A stretch of 64,000 nt of DNA. Source: Jejuia rubra. GTDB lineage: Bacteria > Bacteroidota > Bacteroidia > Flavobacteriales > Flavobacteriaceae. The position numbers were made by a program, and so were the translations under genes. The notes below the pieces were generated by a model. The model ran no database searches. It saw only the letters and a program-made list of their open reading frames with translations, and had not been told where the DNA came from. This document shows positions 57,201 through 64,000 of the stretch, piece by piece. The stretch spans positions 124,001-188,000 of the forward strand of contig NZ_JBHULY010000039.1 in NCBI RefSeq assembly GCF_042684665.1, read 5' to 3'. Every line of letters begins with the position of its first letter. Position 1 is the first letter of the stretch.

Positions 57201-57782
57201 GAACACTTTAGTTCTGTTGTAGATTATGTTAAATCTCGAGGCATGGCCTGCAGTGTTTATGGCGCACAATTTTTAATGGATGGTTTGTACAACGCGGGTG
57301 AGGCAGATTACGCACTGGAATTATTAACAAGTGAAGCCAAAAGAAGTTGGTACAATATGATCAGAATAGGCTCAACAATTAGTTTAGAAGCCTGGGATTA
57401 TGAGTATAAAGTTAATTTAGATTGGAATCATGCATGGGGTGCAGCTCCGGCTAATGTGATACCAAGAGGGTTATGGGGTATTAAACCTAAAACTCCAGGA
57501 TTTGGCATTGTTACTATTAAACCACAAATGAGTAAATTAAGATCAAGTGAGATTACTGTACCAACGGTTAGAGGTTCAATAAAAGCTAGCTACAAGTACA
57601 ATGGTGCTAGATTGCAAACTTATGAAATCGAGATTCCTGGTAATATGGTAGCCGAATTTACATTGAATGATTTAAATGGAAAAGATTTAATTCACAACGG
57701 AGAAAAGGTGCCATCTGCTTTCGAGTATATAAGGTTGTCACCAGGTAAGCACACTATTCAGCTTAAAATTAATTCATTTTAA
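54249..57782 (+). CDS. S1 sulfatase fused to GH78 alpha-L-rhamnosidase
   Basis: A 1177-residue secreted bifunctional enzyme. A signal peptide (to about residue 22, LNAQ) leads into a sulfatase domain (about 28-470): IIFILTDDQR metal site, Cys79 in PICAASRAS (CxAxR, formylglycine site) and MGDNGYFLGERQFAGKW. From about 480 an Fn3-like linker domain (YYWKVRIWE) precedes a GH78 domain with DGDRERIPYEADA (acidic acid/base region) and SLEAWDYEYKVNLDWNHAWG. Such fusions are known from ulvan PULs, e.g. in Formosa agariphila. It would desulfate and release rhamnose. Whether one chain keeps both activities is inference. Confidence 0.92.
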   Translation: MRNNNFLILIFSILYVFTPLNAQQKNASDKPNIIFILTDDQRFDAIGYAGNKFVETPEMDNLAKSGTYFHSAIVTTPICAASRASIFTGLHERTHNYNFQTGNIRDEYMANSYPTLLKNNGYYTGFFGKYGVRYNGKEKQFDEYDDYDRNNRFKDRRGYYYKTIDNDTVHLTRYTGQQALDFIDKNAKNEKPFCLSLSFSAPHAHDGAPEQYFWQNTTDNLLVDTTIPEPELGDDKYFLAQPKMVRDGFNRLRWIWRYDTPEKYQHSLKGYYRMISGIDLEIKKIREKLKEKGVDKNTVIILMGDNGYFLGERQFAGKWLMYENSIRVPLIVFDPRVNKHQDIKEMVLNIDVPQTIADIAGVEAPETWQGKSLLPIVKQETNMMSRDTVLIEHLWDFVNIPPSEGVRTEEWKYFRYVNDKSIEELYNLKKDPKETKNLIGKKKYKAVADKLRAKLDELSKKNSDAYRAAPTELTVELIREPSTDVEIFDLKPEFGWTVPLGSKFQGAYQILVASSLKNIDNNNGDVWDSGRVASTKSTDVEYEGSPLELGKSYYWKVRIWEQENRLVDYSKAQKFTTGKSDNYIISTENKYLIDKVNPVKFENRGDFYFIDFGKAAFATIDFNYTAKEPHTLTLRIGEMLDDNGNVNRTPPAKSNIRYQEIKVDVKPGKTKYQIEINPVPDKRMKGPSKAIPLQEGWPVLQPFRYAEVEGAQTDLKAEDFEQLRYTSYWDDNASSFESNDDILNQVWDFCKYSIKATTFAGLYVDGDRERIPYEADAYLNQLSHYTTDREYAIARRTIEYFMKNPTWPTEWQQHVALLIYADYMYTGNTELIERYYEPLKHKTLYELSNEDGLITSTKVTEEFMYKLGFEKGYKKPLTDIVDWPSKNFAGSKTKGERDGFVFKPYSTVINAFFYENMKIMAEFATLLGKTQEALDFEYRAAKAKKAVNEQMFDKERGVYVDGIGTDHASLHANMMPLAFGLVPEEHFSSVVDYVKSRGMACSVYGAQFLMDGLYNAGEADYALELLTSEAKRSWYNMIRIGSTISLEAWDYEYKVNLDWNHAWGAAPANVIPRGLWGIKPKTPGFGIVTIKPQMSKLRSSEITVPTVRGSIKASYKYNGARLQTYEIEIPGNMVAEFTLNDLNGKDLIHNGEKVPSAFEYIRLSPGKHTIQLKINSF

Positions 57783-57798
57783 AAGAAAATGAATACTT

Positions 57799-57838
57799 AA
57801 AAAAAGCCAGTAAGATTATGTTTTTACTGGCTTTTTTT
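57799..57838 (+). terminator. terminator between the sulfatase-GH78 and lyase genes
   Basis: GCCAGTAA (57806-57813) pairs with TTACTGGC (57824-57831), flanked by an A tract and a T tract. The next ATG is 23 bp later with no promoter or PUL operator visible, so the lyase gene must rely on read-through or an unrecognised start. Confidence 0.8.
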
Positions 57839-57860
57839 GTAAGTTTTACTAAAGATAAAA

Positions 57861-59957
57861 ATGAAAAAGAGTTACTTTGGGTTATGTTTGTTATTAGTGT
57901 TTTGTTCTTTTGTTGAAGCTCAAAAAGAATTAGTTGCTGCATTAGACAATTCAACTAGAGTGTCTGGTGATGGTGAAGGCGGTTTGTATTTTGCAGGAAC
58001 TAGGACTGTAAACTATAGGTTTTCTCCAAGAATAACACCACATGGCGATTGTGTAGATGTTGTTAACGGTTATGCCTTTGTTACTTGGTACAAAGGAGGT
58101 ATGGATACCCGTAATTTAATGTTGTCAAGAAAGAACTTAAATGTTTCAAACTCCAATTGGGTTACTATTGAATTTCCACACCAACATGTTGGACAAGGCG
58201 GGGAACTTCTTAATGGTACAGGTATACGTGGCGATTCTCATAATACAGCGGCTATTGGCGTAAGTACAATTGATAATACCATTCATATTATATATGACAT
58301 GCATGCTTATAGGTCATCTTCGTTGCCCAATCATTTTTTTAATTATTCGGTATCCATGGCAAACAAAGCTTTTGTGCCTGATAATGAATTTACCCTTGAT
58401 ATTTTTAACTCTAAGCGAAATTATTTAAAATCTGGTGAGGACTATGAGCGGATGACTTACCCGATGATCCACAGAGCTGATGATGGAAGTTTGATTGCCA
58501 GATACAGGCAAGGTGGCTCTGGTAATGGAGATATACTTTTAGCGCACTATAATGGTAGTGTTTGGAGTGATAATTGGTTGTTTCATGAAGGTACTTTGTC
58601 TTCACCAAATACGAATAATATGTACGGCGGTGAACGTTTTTTAAACGGCAAATTTTATTCTGGTTTTTCTATACGATACTCCACTAATAGTGATACCAAT
58701 ACTAGTAACGGATATATGTTAAATAGCGGATTATATTATGCGTACACTAACGGAATTCCTGCAAATGCATCCATACCCTGGTTTGATGTTGATGATGCTT
58801 CTATTTCCTTACCAATCCGAAATAATATTAACCCAAATCTAGATCCAGTTCAGATTGCACAACCAGGTGATGATTATGGGACAGCTTCATTGCCTCGATC
58901 GTCTTCTGATCCAGCATGGACAGTTACTGAAAATGGTGCGATTCATTTTGTGCAACGTGTCGATAATAGAAATGTGCACTATTATAAGTTGGCTACTGAT
59001 ACTAATTTTTCTAGTGACGTAGGAGGACTTATTCCAAATCCACAAGTTCGTGGGGAAATTTATAGCTATAAAAATCATGTGTTTATGGTAGAGCTTTTAG
59101 GCGGAAAGGTAAATATCAAAACAACATTGGAGGATCAGAGTAATTGGGAAATAGTTTATGCAGGTACAGAAAGTACAAATTATGCACATTTTGATGCTTT
59201 TGTTGATGGTAATAAACTATATGTTTATCTCATGGAAGATACTGGAAACAATACGCCTGGAGTTGGTGATAAGCGCCCATTGTATTTTCAAGAATTTACA
59301 CTATCTGAAGTTGATGCCCCAGTTTTGATATCACTAGAGGCCGAAGATTATACCACGGCTTCAAATGATATTAATGTGGGCTCAGGCGCATCTGCTTCTG
59401 GAGGCGAATATATCGATGCTTTCGCTTCAAGTCAGTTTATAGAACATAAATTTCAAGTTACCACTGCGGGCACTTATGATTTTATTCTTTTTGCGGCAAA
59501 TAGAAATAGAGATGATTCCATTATGGATATTGAAATAAACGGAACTTTATATGACGATGTTTTAATCACAAGAACCTTTGACTGGAATGTGTATTTAGAA
59601 ACTCGAATCCCCAATATAACACTAAGCCAAGGAGAGAATACGGTAAGACTTACACAAAGAAGATCATTATCTAGCGAACCTGATAAAATTGAGTTTGAGT
59701 TGAAGTCAGCCTTAAGTACAAGCGACTTTAATATCCAAAAAGTACTGGTTTACCCTAATCCTAGTGAAGGTGTTTTCAATATTAAATCCAATATTCAAAA
59801 CCTTAGGTATAACTTATTAAATATTCAAGGCCAAATTATTCAAAGAGGAAGAGTTTCTAAAAGTAAAGTAGATTTTTCAAACCACACACAAGGGATTTAT
59901 TTTTTAGAATTATCAAATGAAAGTAATAGACTTATTAAAAAGATAGTTATTGAATAA
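57861..59957 (+). CDS. PL24/PL25-like (ulvan lyase-type) propeller lyase with CBM and T9SS domain
   Basis: A signal peptide (to about residue 20, FVEAQ) is followed by a BNR_4-type beta-propeller (about 25-490). His127, His148, Tyr200 and Arg216 reproduce the spacings (21 and 16) that I recall for catalytic residues of PL24/PL25 ulvan lyases; context motifs are RGDSHNTAAIGV and IHIIYDMHAY. Residues about 495-620 look like a CBM6/35-type module (LISLEAEDYT, GTYDFILFAANRNRD). The last 75 residues are a type IX secretion sorting domain (VLVYPNPSEGVFNI ... LIKKIVIE). It probably makes the first endo-cut at the surface, leaving unsaturated uronate for KduI. PL family placement needs a search. Confidence 0.82.
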   Translation: MKKSYFGLCLLLVFCSFVEAQKELVAALDNSTRVSGDGEGGLYFAGTRTVNYRFSPRITPHGDCVDVVNGYAFVTWYKGGMDTRNLMLSRKNLNVSNSNWVTIEFPHQHVGQGGELLNGTGIRGDSHNTAAIGVSTIDNTIHIIYDMHAYRSSSLPNHFFNYSVSMANKAFVPDNEFTLDIFNSKRNYLKSGEDYERMTYPMIHRADDGSLIARYRQGGSGNGDILLAHYNGSVWSDNWLFHEGTLSSPNTNNMYGGERFLNGKFYSGFSIRYSTNSDTNTSNGYMLNSGLYYAYTNGIPANASIPWFDVDDASISLPIRNNINPNLDPVQIAQPGDDYGTASLPRSSSDPAWTVTENGAIHFVQRVDNRNVHYYKLATDTNFSSDVGGLIPNPQVRGEIYSYKNHVFMVELLGGKVNIKTTLEDQSNWEIVYAGTESTNYAHFDAFVDGNKLYVYLMEDTGNNTPGVGDKRPLYFQEFTLSEVDAPVLISLEAEDYTTASNDINVGSGASASGGEYIDAFASSQFIEHKFQVTTAGTYDFILFAANRNRDDSIMDIEINGTLYDDVLITRTFDWNVYLETRIPNITLSQGENTVRLTQRRSLSSEPDKIEFELKSALSTSDFNIQKVLVYPNPSEGVFNIKSNIQNLRYNLLNIQGQIIQRGRVSKSKVDFSNHTQGIYFLELSNESNRLIKKIVIE

Positions 59958-59968
59958 ACCAATACAGA

Positions 59969-61828
59969 ATGAATAAGCTACTTACTTTTCTTTTTTTCTT
60001 TCTCATTATTCTATGTTCATGTCAACAACAAAAAGATGCTAAAATAGATGGTGAATTAAAAAAATGGCACAGAATTGTGCTTAATTTTGAAGGCCCACAA
60101 ACTAGTGAAATGGATGCTAACAATCCATTTTTGAACTATCGCCTGGATGTAACGTTCAAAAAAGATGAAAACACTTTTGTCATCCCAGGGTTTTATGCTG
60201 CCGATGGTATTTCGGCAGAAACCAGTAGTGATTCAGGTAATATATGGCAGGTGCGTTTTACGCCCAACGTTACTGGGGAATGGACCTATAACGTTTCCTT
60301 TAAGGAAGGAGAAAATGTTGCTATTGCAGAAGATGTAACCAATGCCTCAAGTGCCGGTTTTATGGATGGCCAAACAGGTAGTTTTACCATTGCAGAATCT
60401 GATAAAACGGGCAATGATAACAGAGCTAAAGGAAAGTTACAGTATATCGGCGAGTCATACCTTAAGTTTGCGGACAGCCAAAAATATTTTATAAAATTGG
60501 GAGTGGATGCCCCAGAGAATTTGCTCGCCTATACTGATTTTGACGTGTCCACAAATGCACTCGGTTTTCAAAAAGCATGGGAGCCACATACTAAAGATTT
60601 TGATGATAGTGCCGTTCCGTACCTATGGCAAGAAACCAAAGGAAGGAACCTTTTAGGTGCCATCAACTATTTGGCAAGTGAGGAATTAAATGTATTTTCT
60701 TTTTTAACTTTTAATGTTGATGGAGACGACCGAAATATTTTCCCTCATTTATTGAAAGTCCCGATTGAAGATTATGAAACCTATGCTAGCATAAAGAAAA
60801 ATAAAGAAGCTTGGGAAACCATGTTTCGCAAAACACGGTTTGATGTTTCTAAACTAGACCAATGGGAGCGTATTTTTGAATATGCCGAGACCAAAGGCAT
60901 GTTTTTGCACTTTAAAACCCACGAAACCGAAACCGATCATTTAATGGACAAGGGTGTGTTTGGTACCGAAGGTAAATTGTACTACCGCGAGCTAATTGCC
61001 CGTTTTGGGCACCACTTATCAATGAACTGGAATTTAGGCGAAGAAAATAATCAACCTACTGAGGAAGTCCTAAAGGTAGCGGACTACGTTTCAAAATTAG
61101 ACGCATATAATAGTCATTTGGTCTTGCACACCTTCCCGAATAAGGACGATAGGTACTACGATTTTATTGGTGATCAATCACCCTTAACAGGAGCATCTTT
61201 GCAATTGAGTCATCCAGATTTTAACGACGTTCATGGAAGGGTTTTAAAATGGCGAGAAAAATCAAACGCCACAGGTAAAAAGTGGGCCTTGGCCGTTGAT
61301 GAACCGGGAAAAGCAAATATTGCACTATTGCCGGACGATGAAGATCCAGAACATAATTATGCCAGAGGAAGGGCTATGTACGGTACGCTGATGGCAGGCG
61401 GTTACGGAGTAGAATGGTATTTTGGCTATGCCAGCCCCAATTCTGATTTAACATGTCAGGATTTTAGAAGTCGCGATTTGTTTTGGGATCAAAATAGATA
61501 TGCATTATACTTCTTCAATAATTATATCCCGTTTTGGAAAATGGAACCGCGTGATGATTTAGTAGTTTCTGAAGAAATATCTTATTGTTTAGCCAAGGAA
61601 GGGGAGGTTTATGCTATTTATACAGAAGCGAATGCAGGTGAAATAAACCTAGATTTAGGAGCCTCTACTAGCTCATATAAAATAAAATGGTTCGACCCAA
61701 GGAAGGGTGGCGATTTGCAAGAAGGCAGGGTTTCTTCTGCCAAAGGCCCAGGAATAGTTAAATTAGGAGAGCCACCGTCAGAAATTGATAAAGATTGGAT
61801 GGTTTTAGTGAGTACGGATTCCATTTGA
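59969..61828 (+). CDS. DUF5060-containing lipoprotein, putative glycoside hydrolase
   Basis: Lipobox LCSC (Cys18). Residues about 32-125 form the DUF5060 beta-sandwich (WHRIVLNFEGPQTSEMDANNP, WQVRFTPNVTGEWTYNVSF). A barrel-like domain (about 150-530) has acidic residues in HFKTHETETDH, MNWNLGEENNQPTEE and AVDEPGKANIA, suited to a glycosidase. A small C-terminal beta domain (IKWFDPRKGGDLQEG) follows. Related DUF4038/DUF5060 proteins include glycoside hydrolases, but the activity here is unknown. It starts 11 bp after the lyase gene. Confidence 0.8.
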   Translation: MNKLLTFLFFFLIILCSCQQQKDAKIDGELKKWHRIVLNFEGPQTSEMDANNPFLNYRLDVTFKKDENTFVIPGFYAADGISAETSSDSGNIWQVRFTPNVTGEWTYNVSFKEGENVAIAEDVTNASSAGFMDGQTGSFTIAESDKTGNDNRAKGKLQYIGESYLKFADSQKYFIKLGVDAPENLLAYTDFDVSTNALGFQKAWEPHTKDFDDSAVPYLWQETKGRNLLGAINYLASEELNVFSFLTFNVDGDDRNIFPHLLKVPIEDYETYASIKKNKEAWETMFRKTRFDVSKLDQWERIFEYAETKGMFLHFKTHETETDHLMDKGVFGTEGKLYYRELIARFGHHLSMNWNLGEENNQPTEEVLKVADYVSKLDAYNSHLVLHTFPNKDDRYYDFIGDQSPLTGASLQLSHPDFNDVHGRVLKWREKSNATGKKWALAVDEPGKANIALLPDDEDPEHNYARGRAMYGTLMAGGYGVEWYFGYASPNSDLTCQDFRSRDLFWDQNRYALYFFNNYIPFWKMEPRDDLVVSEEISYCLAKEGEVYAIYTEANAGEINLDLGASTSSYKIKWFDPRKGGDLQEGRVSSAKGPGIVKLGEPPSEIDKDWMVLVSTDSI

Positions 61829-61896
61829 GCTAATTAGGTTAAAATGGTCTGTTCGTTCAATATAAAGTAGTTTTTTTTCTTTTTTCCTTAACAATT

Positions 61897-61916
61897 ACCG
61901 CACAGTACAGGACAGG
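61897..61916 (+). promoter_or_regulatory. PUL operator site 6 (upstream of third Gfo/Idh gene)
   Basis: ACCGCACAGTACAGGACAGG keeps a perfect second half-site (ACAGGACAGG) and a weaker first half. A -7-like TATCTTTA (one mismatch, last base) lies at 61935-61942, 38 bp from the site start. The leader to 62096 contains a modest hairpin (ATCTCG 62050-62055 with CGAGAT 62077-62082) just before the start. Confidence 0.65.
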
Positions 61917-62095
61917 TCTACAGATTTCAAATTTTATCTTTAACATTATTATTTTGAAATTGACTTTAGGACTTCTGCCCTCGAGCATAAAGGGAGGTTT
62001 TAATCAATAAATTTATCAATTTACATTATTTAAAATCGGACAAAACACCATCTCGGGCGCAAAATGCTACTTTCGGCGAGATAACTTCTAATTAA

Positions 62096-63070
62096 ATGGC
62101 TTTAAAAAATATCAATTGGGGAATTGTTGGTTGTGGTGATGTTGCGGAAATTAAAAGTGGTCCTGCTTTTCAAAAGGTAGAGAACTCGTCTTTAATTAGC
62201 GTCATGCGTCGAAATGAGGAAAAAGTAAAGGATTTTGCCGCGCGACATCATGTACCAAATTATACAACGAGTGCTTCAGAGTTAATTAACGATAAAAAGG
62301 TGAATGCTGTATATATAGCAACTCCGCCTTCTTCACACTTAAACTATACAAAACAAGCTATTCAGGCCGGTAAAAATGTGTACTTAGAAAAACCTATGGT
62401 ACTAAATAGTAAGGAGGCCGATGAGCTTTTAGGGATAGTGAGCCAAAGCAATGTAAAGGTTACCGTAGCGCATTATCGTAGAAATTTACCTTTGTTTATC
62501 AAGGTTAAGGAATTGTTAGAAGCCAATGTAATTGGAAAAGTATCCTTAGCAGAAATTGATATTGCACAATCTCGAAACGCAAGTTTAATAGCCAAAACCG
62601 ATGAAAATTGGCGGTTAAATCCTGAAATTTCGGGTGGTGGTTATTTTCATGATATTGCACCGCATCAAATAGATTTAATGTATCATTATTTTGGTGAAGT
62701 TGCCAAAATATCAAAGGGCAACGTTTTAAGTAGTGTTTCTTCAAATGATGTGGTTATAGGTGAAGTGGAATTTAAAAACGGCGTTCAATTTAAAGGCAGT
62801 TGGAATTTTGCAGCTTCCGAAGATAGTGATAGATGTACTATTACAGGCAAAAAGGGCACTATTACGCTTTCTTTTTATAGCGATGAAATTAGCGTTGAAA
62901 CCAACAACAACAAAATCGAAACTTTTAGGTTTAAAAACCCTAAACATGTACAGCAACCTATGATAGAACAGGTTGTTGGTTATTTTTTAGGAGAAAGCGA
63001 AAATCCATGCCCAGTGGGAGAGGCCGCAGTAGTGACTAAAATTATGGATACCTTTTGTGGAATTGAGTAG
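62096..63070 (+). CDS. cytoplasmic Gfo/Idh/MocA oxidoreductase
   Basis: This 324-residue protein has no signal sequence. The Rossmann domain starts IVGCGDVAEIKSGPAF; GKNVYLEKPMVLN carries the EKP motif and YFHDIAPHQIDLMYHYFGE the C-terminal His. Unlike the two exported Gfo/Idh proteins of the locus it would act in the cytoplasm, for example on a monosaccharide released from the glycan. It is the first gene of a unit with its own PUL operator and lies 3 bp upstream of the GH43-like gene. Confidence 0.9.
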   Translation: MALKNINWGIVGCGDVAEIKSGPAFQKVENSSLISVMRRNEEKVKDFAARHHVPNYTTSASELINDKKVNAVYIATPPSSHLNYTKQAIQAGKNVYLEKPMVLNSKEADELLGIVSQSNVKVTVAHYRRNLPLFIKVKELLEANVIGKVSLAEIDIAQSRNASLIAKTDENWRLNPEISGGGYFHDIAPHQIDLMYHYFGEVAKISKGNVLSSVSSNDVVIGEVEFKNGVQFKGSWNFAASEDSDRCTITGKKGTITLSFYSDEISVETNNNKIETFRFKNPKHVQQPMIEQVVGYFLGESENPCPVGEAAVVTKIMDTFCGIE

Positions 63071-63073
63071 TTT

Positions 63074-64000
63074 ATGAAAGTAAATTCTAAAATTTCAAAA
63101 ATTTTAATGATTGCGATGATAAGTTTTGTATCATCAATTTTTGCTCAAAACCCTATTGTGCAGAATGTAGGATTGAACGATCCACATATTCATATTTTTA
63201 ATGACACTGCTTATGTTTATGCTTCGCATGACACATCTATTGAAAATGACAAATTTATCATGGAAGACTGGTGGGTGTGGTCTTCCCCAGATTTGGTAAA
63301 TTGGACCAAACGCAGTGTTTTAAGTCCGAAAGACACCTATATCGGTAAAGCGTTTTCAAGATGTTGGGCCACTGATGCGGCCTATAGAAATGGGAAGTAT
63401 TACTTTTATTTTTCCGAAGGAAACGAACAAACAGGTGTGGTAGTGGGTGATACTCCTGTTGGTCCGTGGAAAGACGTATTGGGAAGGCCATTGTTAACTT
63501 CAGATTTGACGCCTACTCACGAATATGATATGGCCGTTTTTGAAGATAACGGAGAACATTATATCATCTTTGGTGTTTGGGATTATTATATTGCTAAACT
63601 GAATGACGATATGATCAGTCTGGCCGAAACACCGAAGAAAATCGAAATTAATAATCCACGAGGACCGTATAACCCAGATGGGAACAACAAAAAAATGCCA
63701 ACGGACGATAAGCCGTTTTTGCACAAATACAATGGAAAATATTATTTATCTTGGGGTTGCTTTTATGCCATGTCAGATAATCTTTATGGGCCTTATGATT
63801 ATAAAGATTCGGTCATAAAAGAAACGAGTTTTGCTGAAGGTTTTGAAGCACCTACATGGCCTAACGGATTTTTACAAGGTCGTCACGGCTCGTTTTTTGA
63901 GTGGCATAATCAATGGTACTATGTATATTGCGATATCAGTCAAACAGGAAATCGTTATTTTAGGGACAGCTTTATCAGCTATGTACATTACAGGGATAGT
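63074..64000 (+). CDS. GH43-like glycoside hydrolase, partial (cut by window edge)
   Basis: The ATG at 63074 opens a frame that runs to the right edge without a stop (309 codons). A signal peptide ends at IFAQ. The propeller shows GH43-type features: Asp36 in LNDPHIHIF as base, EYDMAVFEDNGEHYIIFG with the second Asp, and EGFEAPT as the probable acid Glu region. Family members include beta-xylosidases and arabinan enzymes; ulvan contains xylose, which would suit a xylosidase. It is coupled to the Gfo/Idh gene by a 3-bp gap. Confidence 0.8.
   Translation, partial: MKVNSKISKILMIAMISFVSSIFAQNPIVQNVGLNDPHIHIFNDTAYVYASHDTSIENDKFIMEDWWVWSSPDLVNWTKRSVLSPKDTYIGKAFSRCWATDAAYRNGKYYFYFSEGNEQTGVVVGDTPVGPWKDVLGRPLLTSDLTPTHEYDMAVFEDNGEHYIIFGVWDYYIAKLNDDMISLAETPKKIEINNPRGPYNPDGNNKKMPTDDKPFLHKYNGKYYLSWGCFYAMSDNLYGPYDYKDSVIKETSFAEGFEAPTWPNGFLQGRHGSFFEWHNQWYYVYCDISQTGNRYFRDSFISYVHYRDS

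Noticed and set aside
1..64000. CRISPR arrays, insertion sequences, prophage or integrase genes
   Set aside because: No regularly spaced repeats, transposase or integrase motifs were seen on either strand.

Overview
The window looks like a marine Flavobacteriaceae (Bacteroidota) chromosome. The support is SusC/SusD pairs, a type IX secretion C-terminal domain, flavobacterial promoters with a TAnnTTTG -7 element, an LptD-like protein beside RidA, and several TTG starts. No phage, transposase, integrase, rRNA or CRISPR array was seen.

Positions 1-27590 are core genome. In order they hold tsaD (minus) divergent from a very large tamB-like gene; pfkA-gap; a BadF-type kinase-like ATPase; an ABC ATPase; guaC (minus) divergent from a hybrid histidine kinase; ridA and lptD-like (minus); an amidase-MCE-Fe/S protein-CCG protein run; serB; an NlpC/P60 hydrolase and a thiolase (minus); and a 7TM-HD phosphohydrolase. 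Two tRNA genes, Ser(GCT) and Pro(TGG), with a textbook promoter and a terminator close this part.

From about 28200 to the right edge lies a large polysaccharide utilization locus (PUL), cut off at 64000. It encodes a GntR regulator; cytoplasmic uronate catabolism (SDR-type mannonate oxidoreductase, UxuA, KduI, UxaC, with a DUF4861 lipoprotein); a hexuronate-type MFS transporter; two SusC/SusD pairs plus a DUF1735-like lipoprotein; a tandem DUF1080 protein with two Tat-signal Gfo/Idh oxidoreductases and a sialate-O-acetylesterase-like enzyme; a sulfatase-GH78 rhamnosidase fusion; a PL24/PL25-like lyase with a CBM and T9SS domain; a DUF5060 enzyme; a third Gfo/Idh; and a partial GH43-like enzyme. 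A lyase, a sulfated-rhamnose enzyme, a possible xylosidase and glucuronate/unsaturated-uronate catabolism together point to ulvan, the green-algal sulfated rhamnose-glucuronate/iduronate-xylose polymer. This is inference.

The most notable discovery is regulatory. A 20-bp element, roughly TCAGGAYAGARCAGGAYAGG (a direct repeat with 10-bp period), occurs before six PUL transcription units. In all six the first base lies exactly 38 bp upstream of a -7-like element, taking the place of the -33 box. One copy precedes the gntR gene itself. The second highlight is the DUF1080/Gfo-Idh module, which suggests that keto-glycoside (oxidative) bond cleavage works alongside the lyase/sulfatase/glycosidase cascade.
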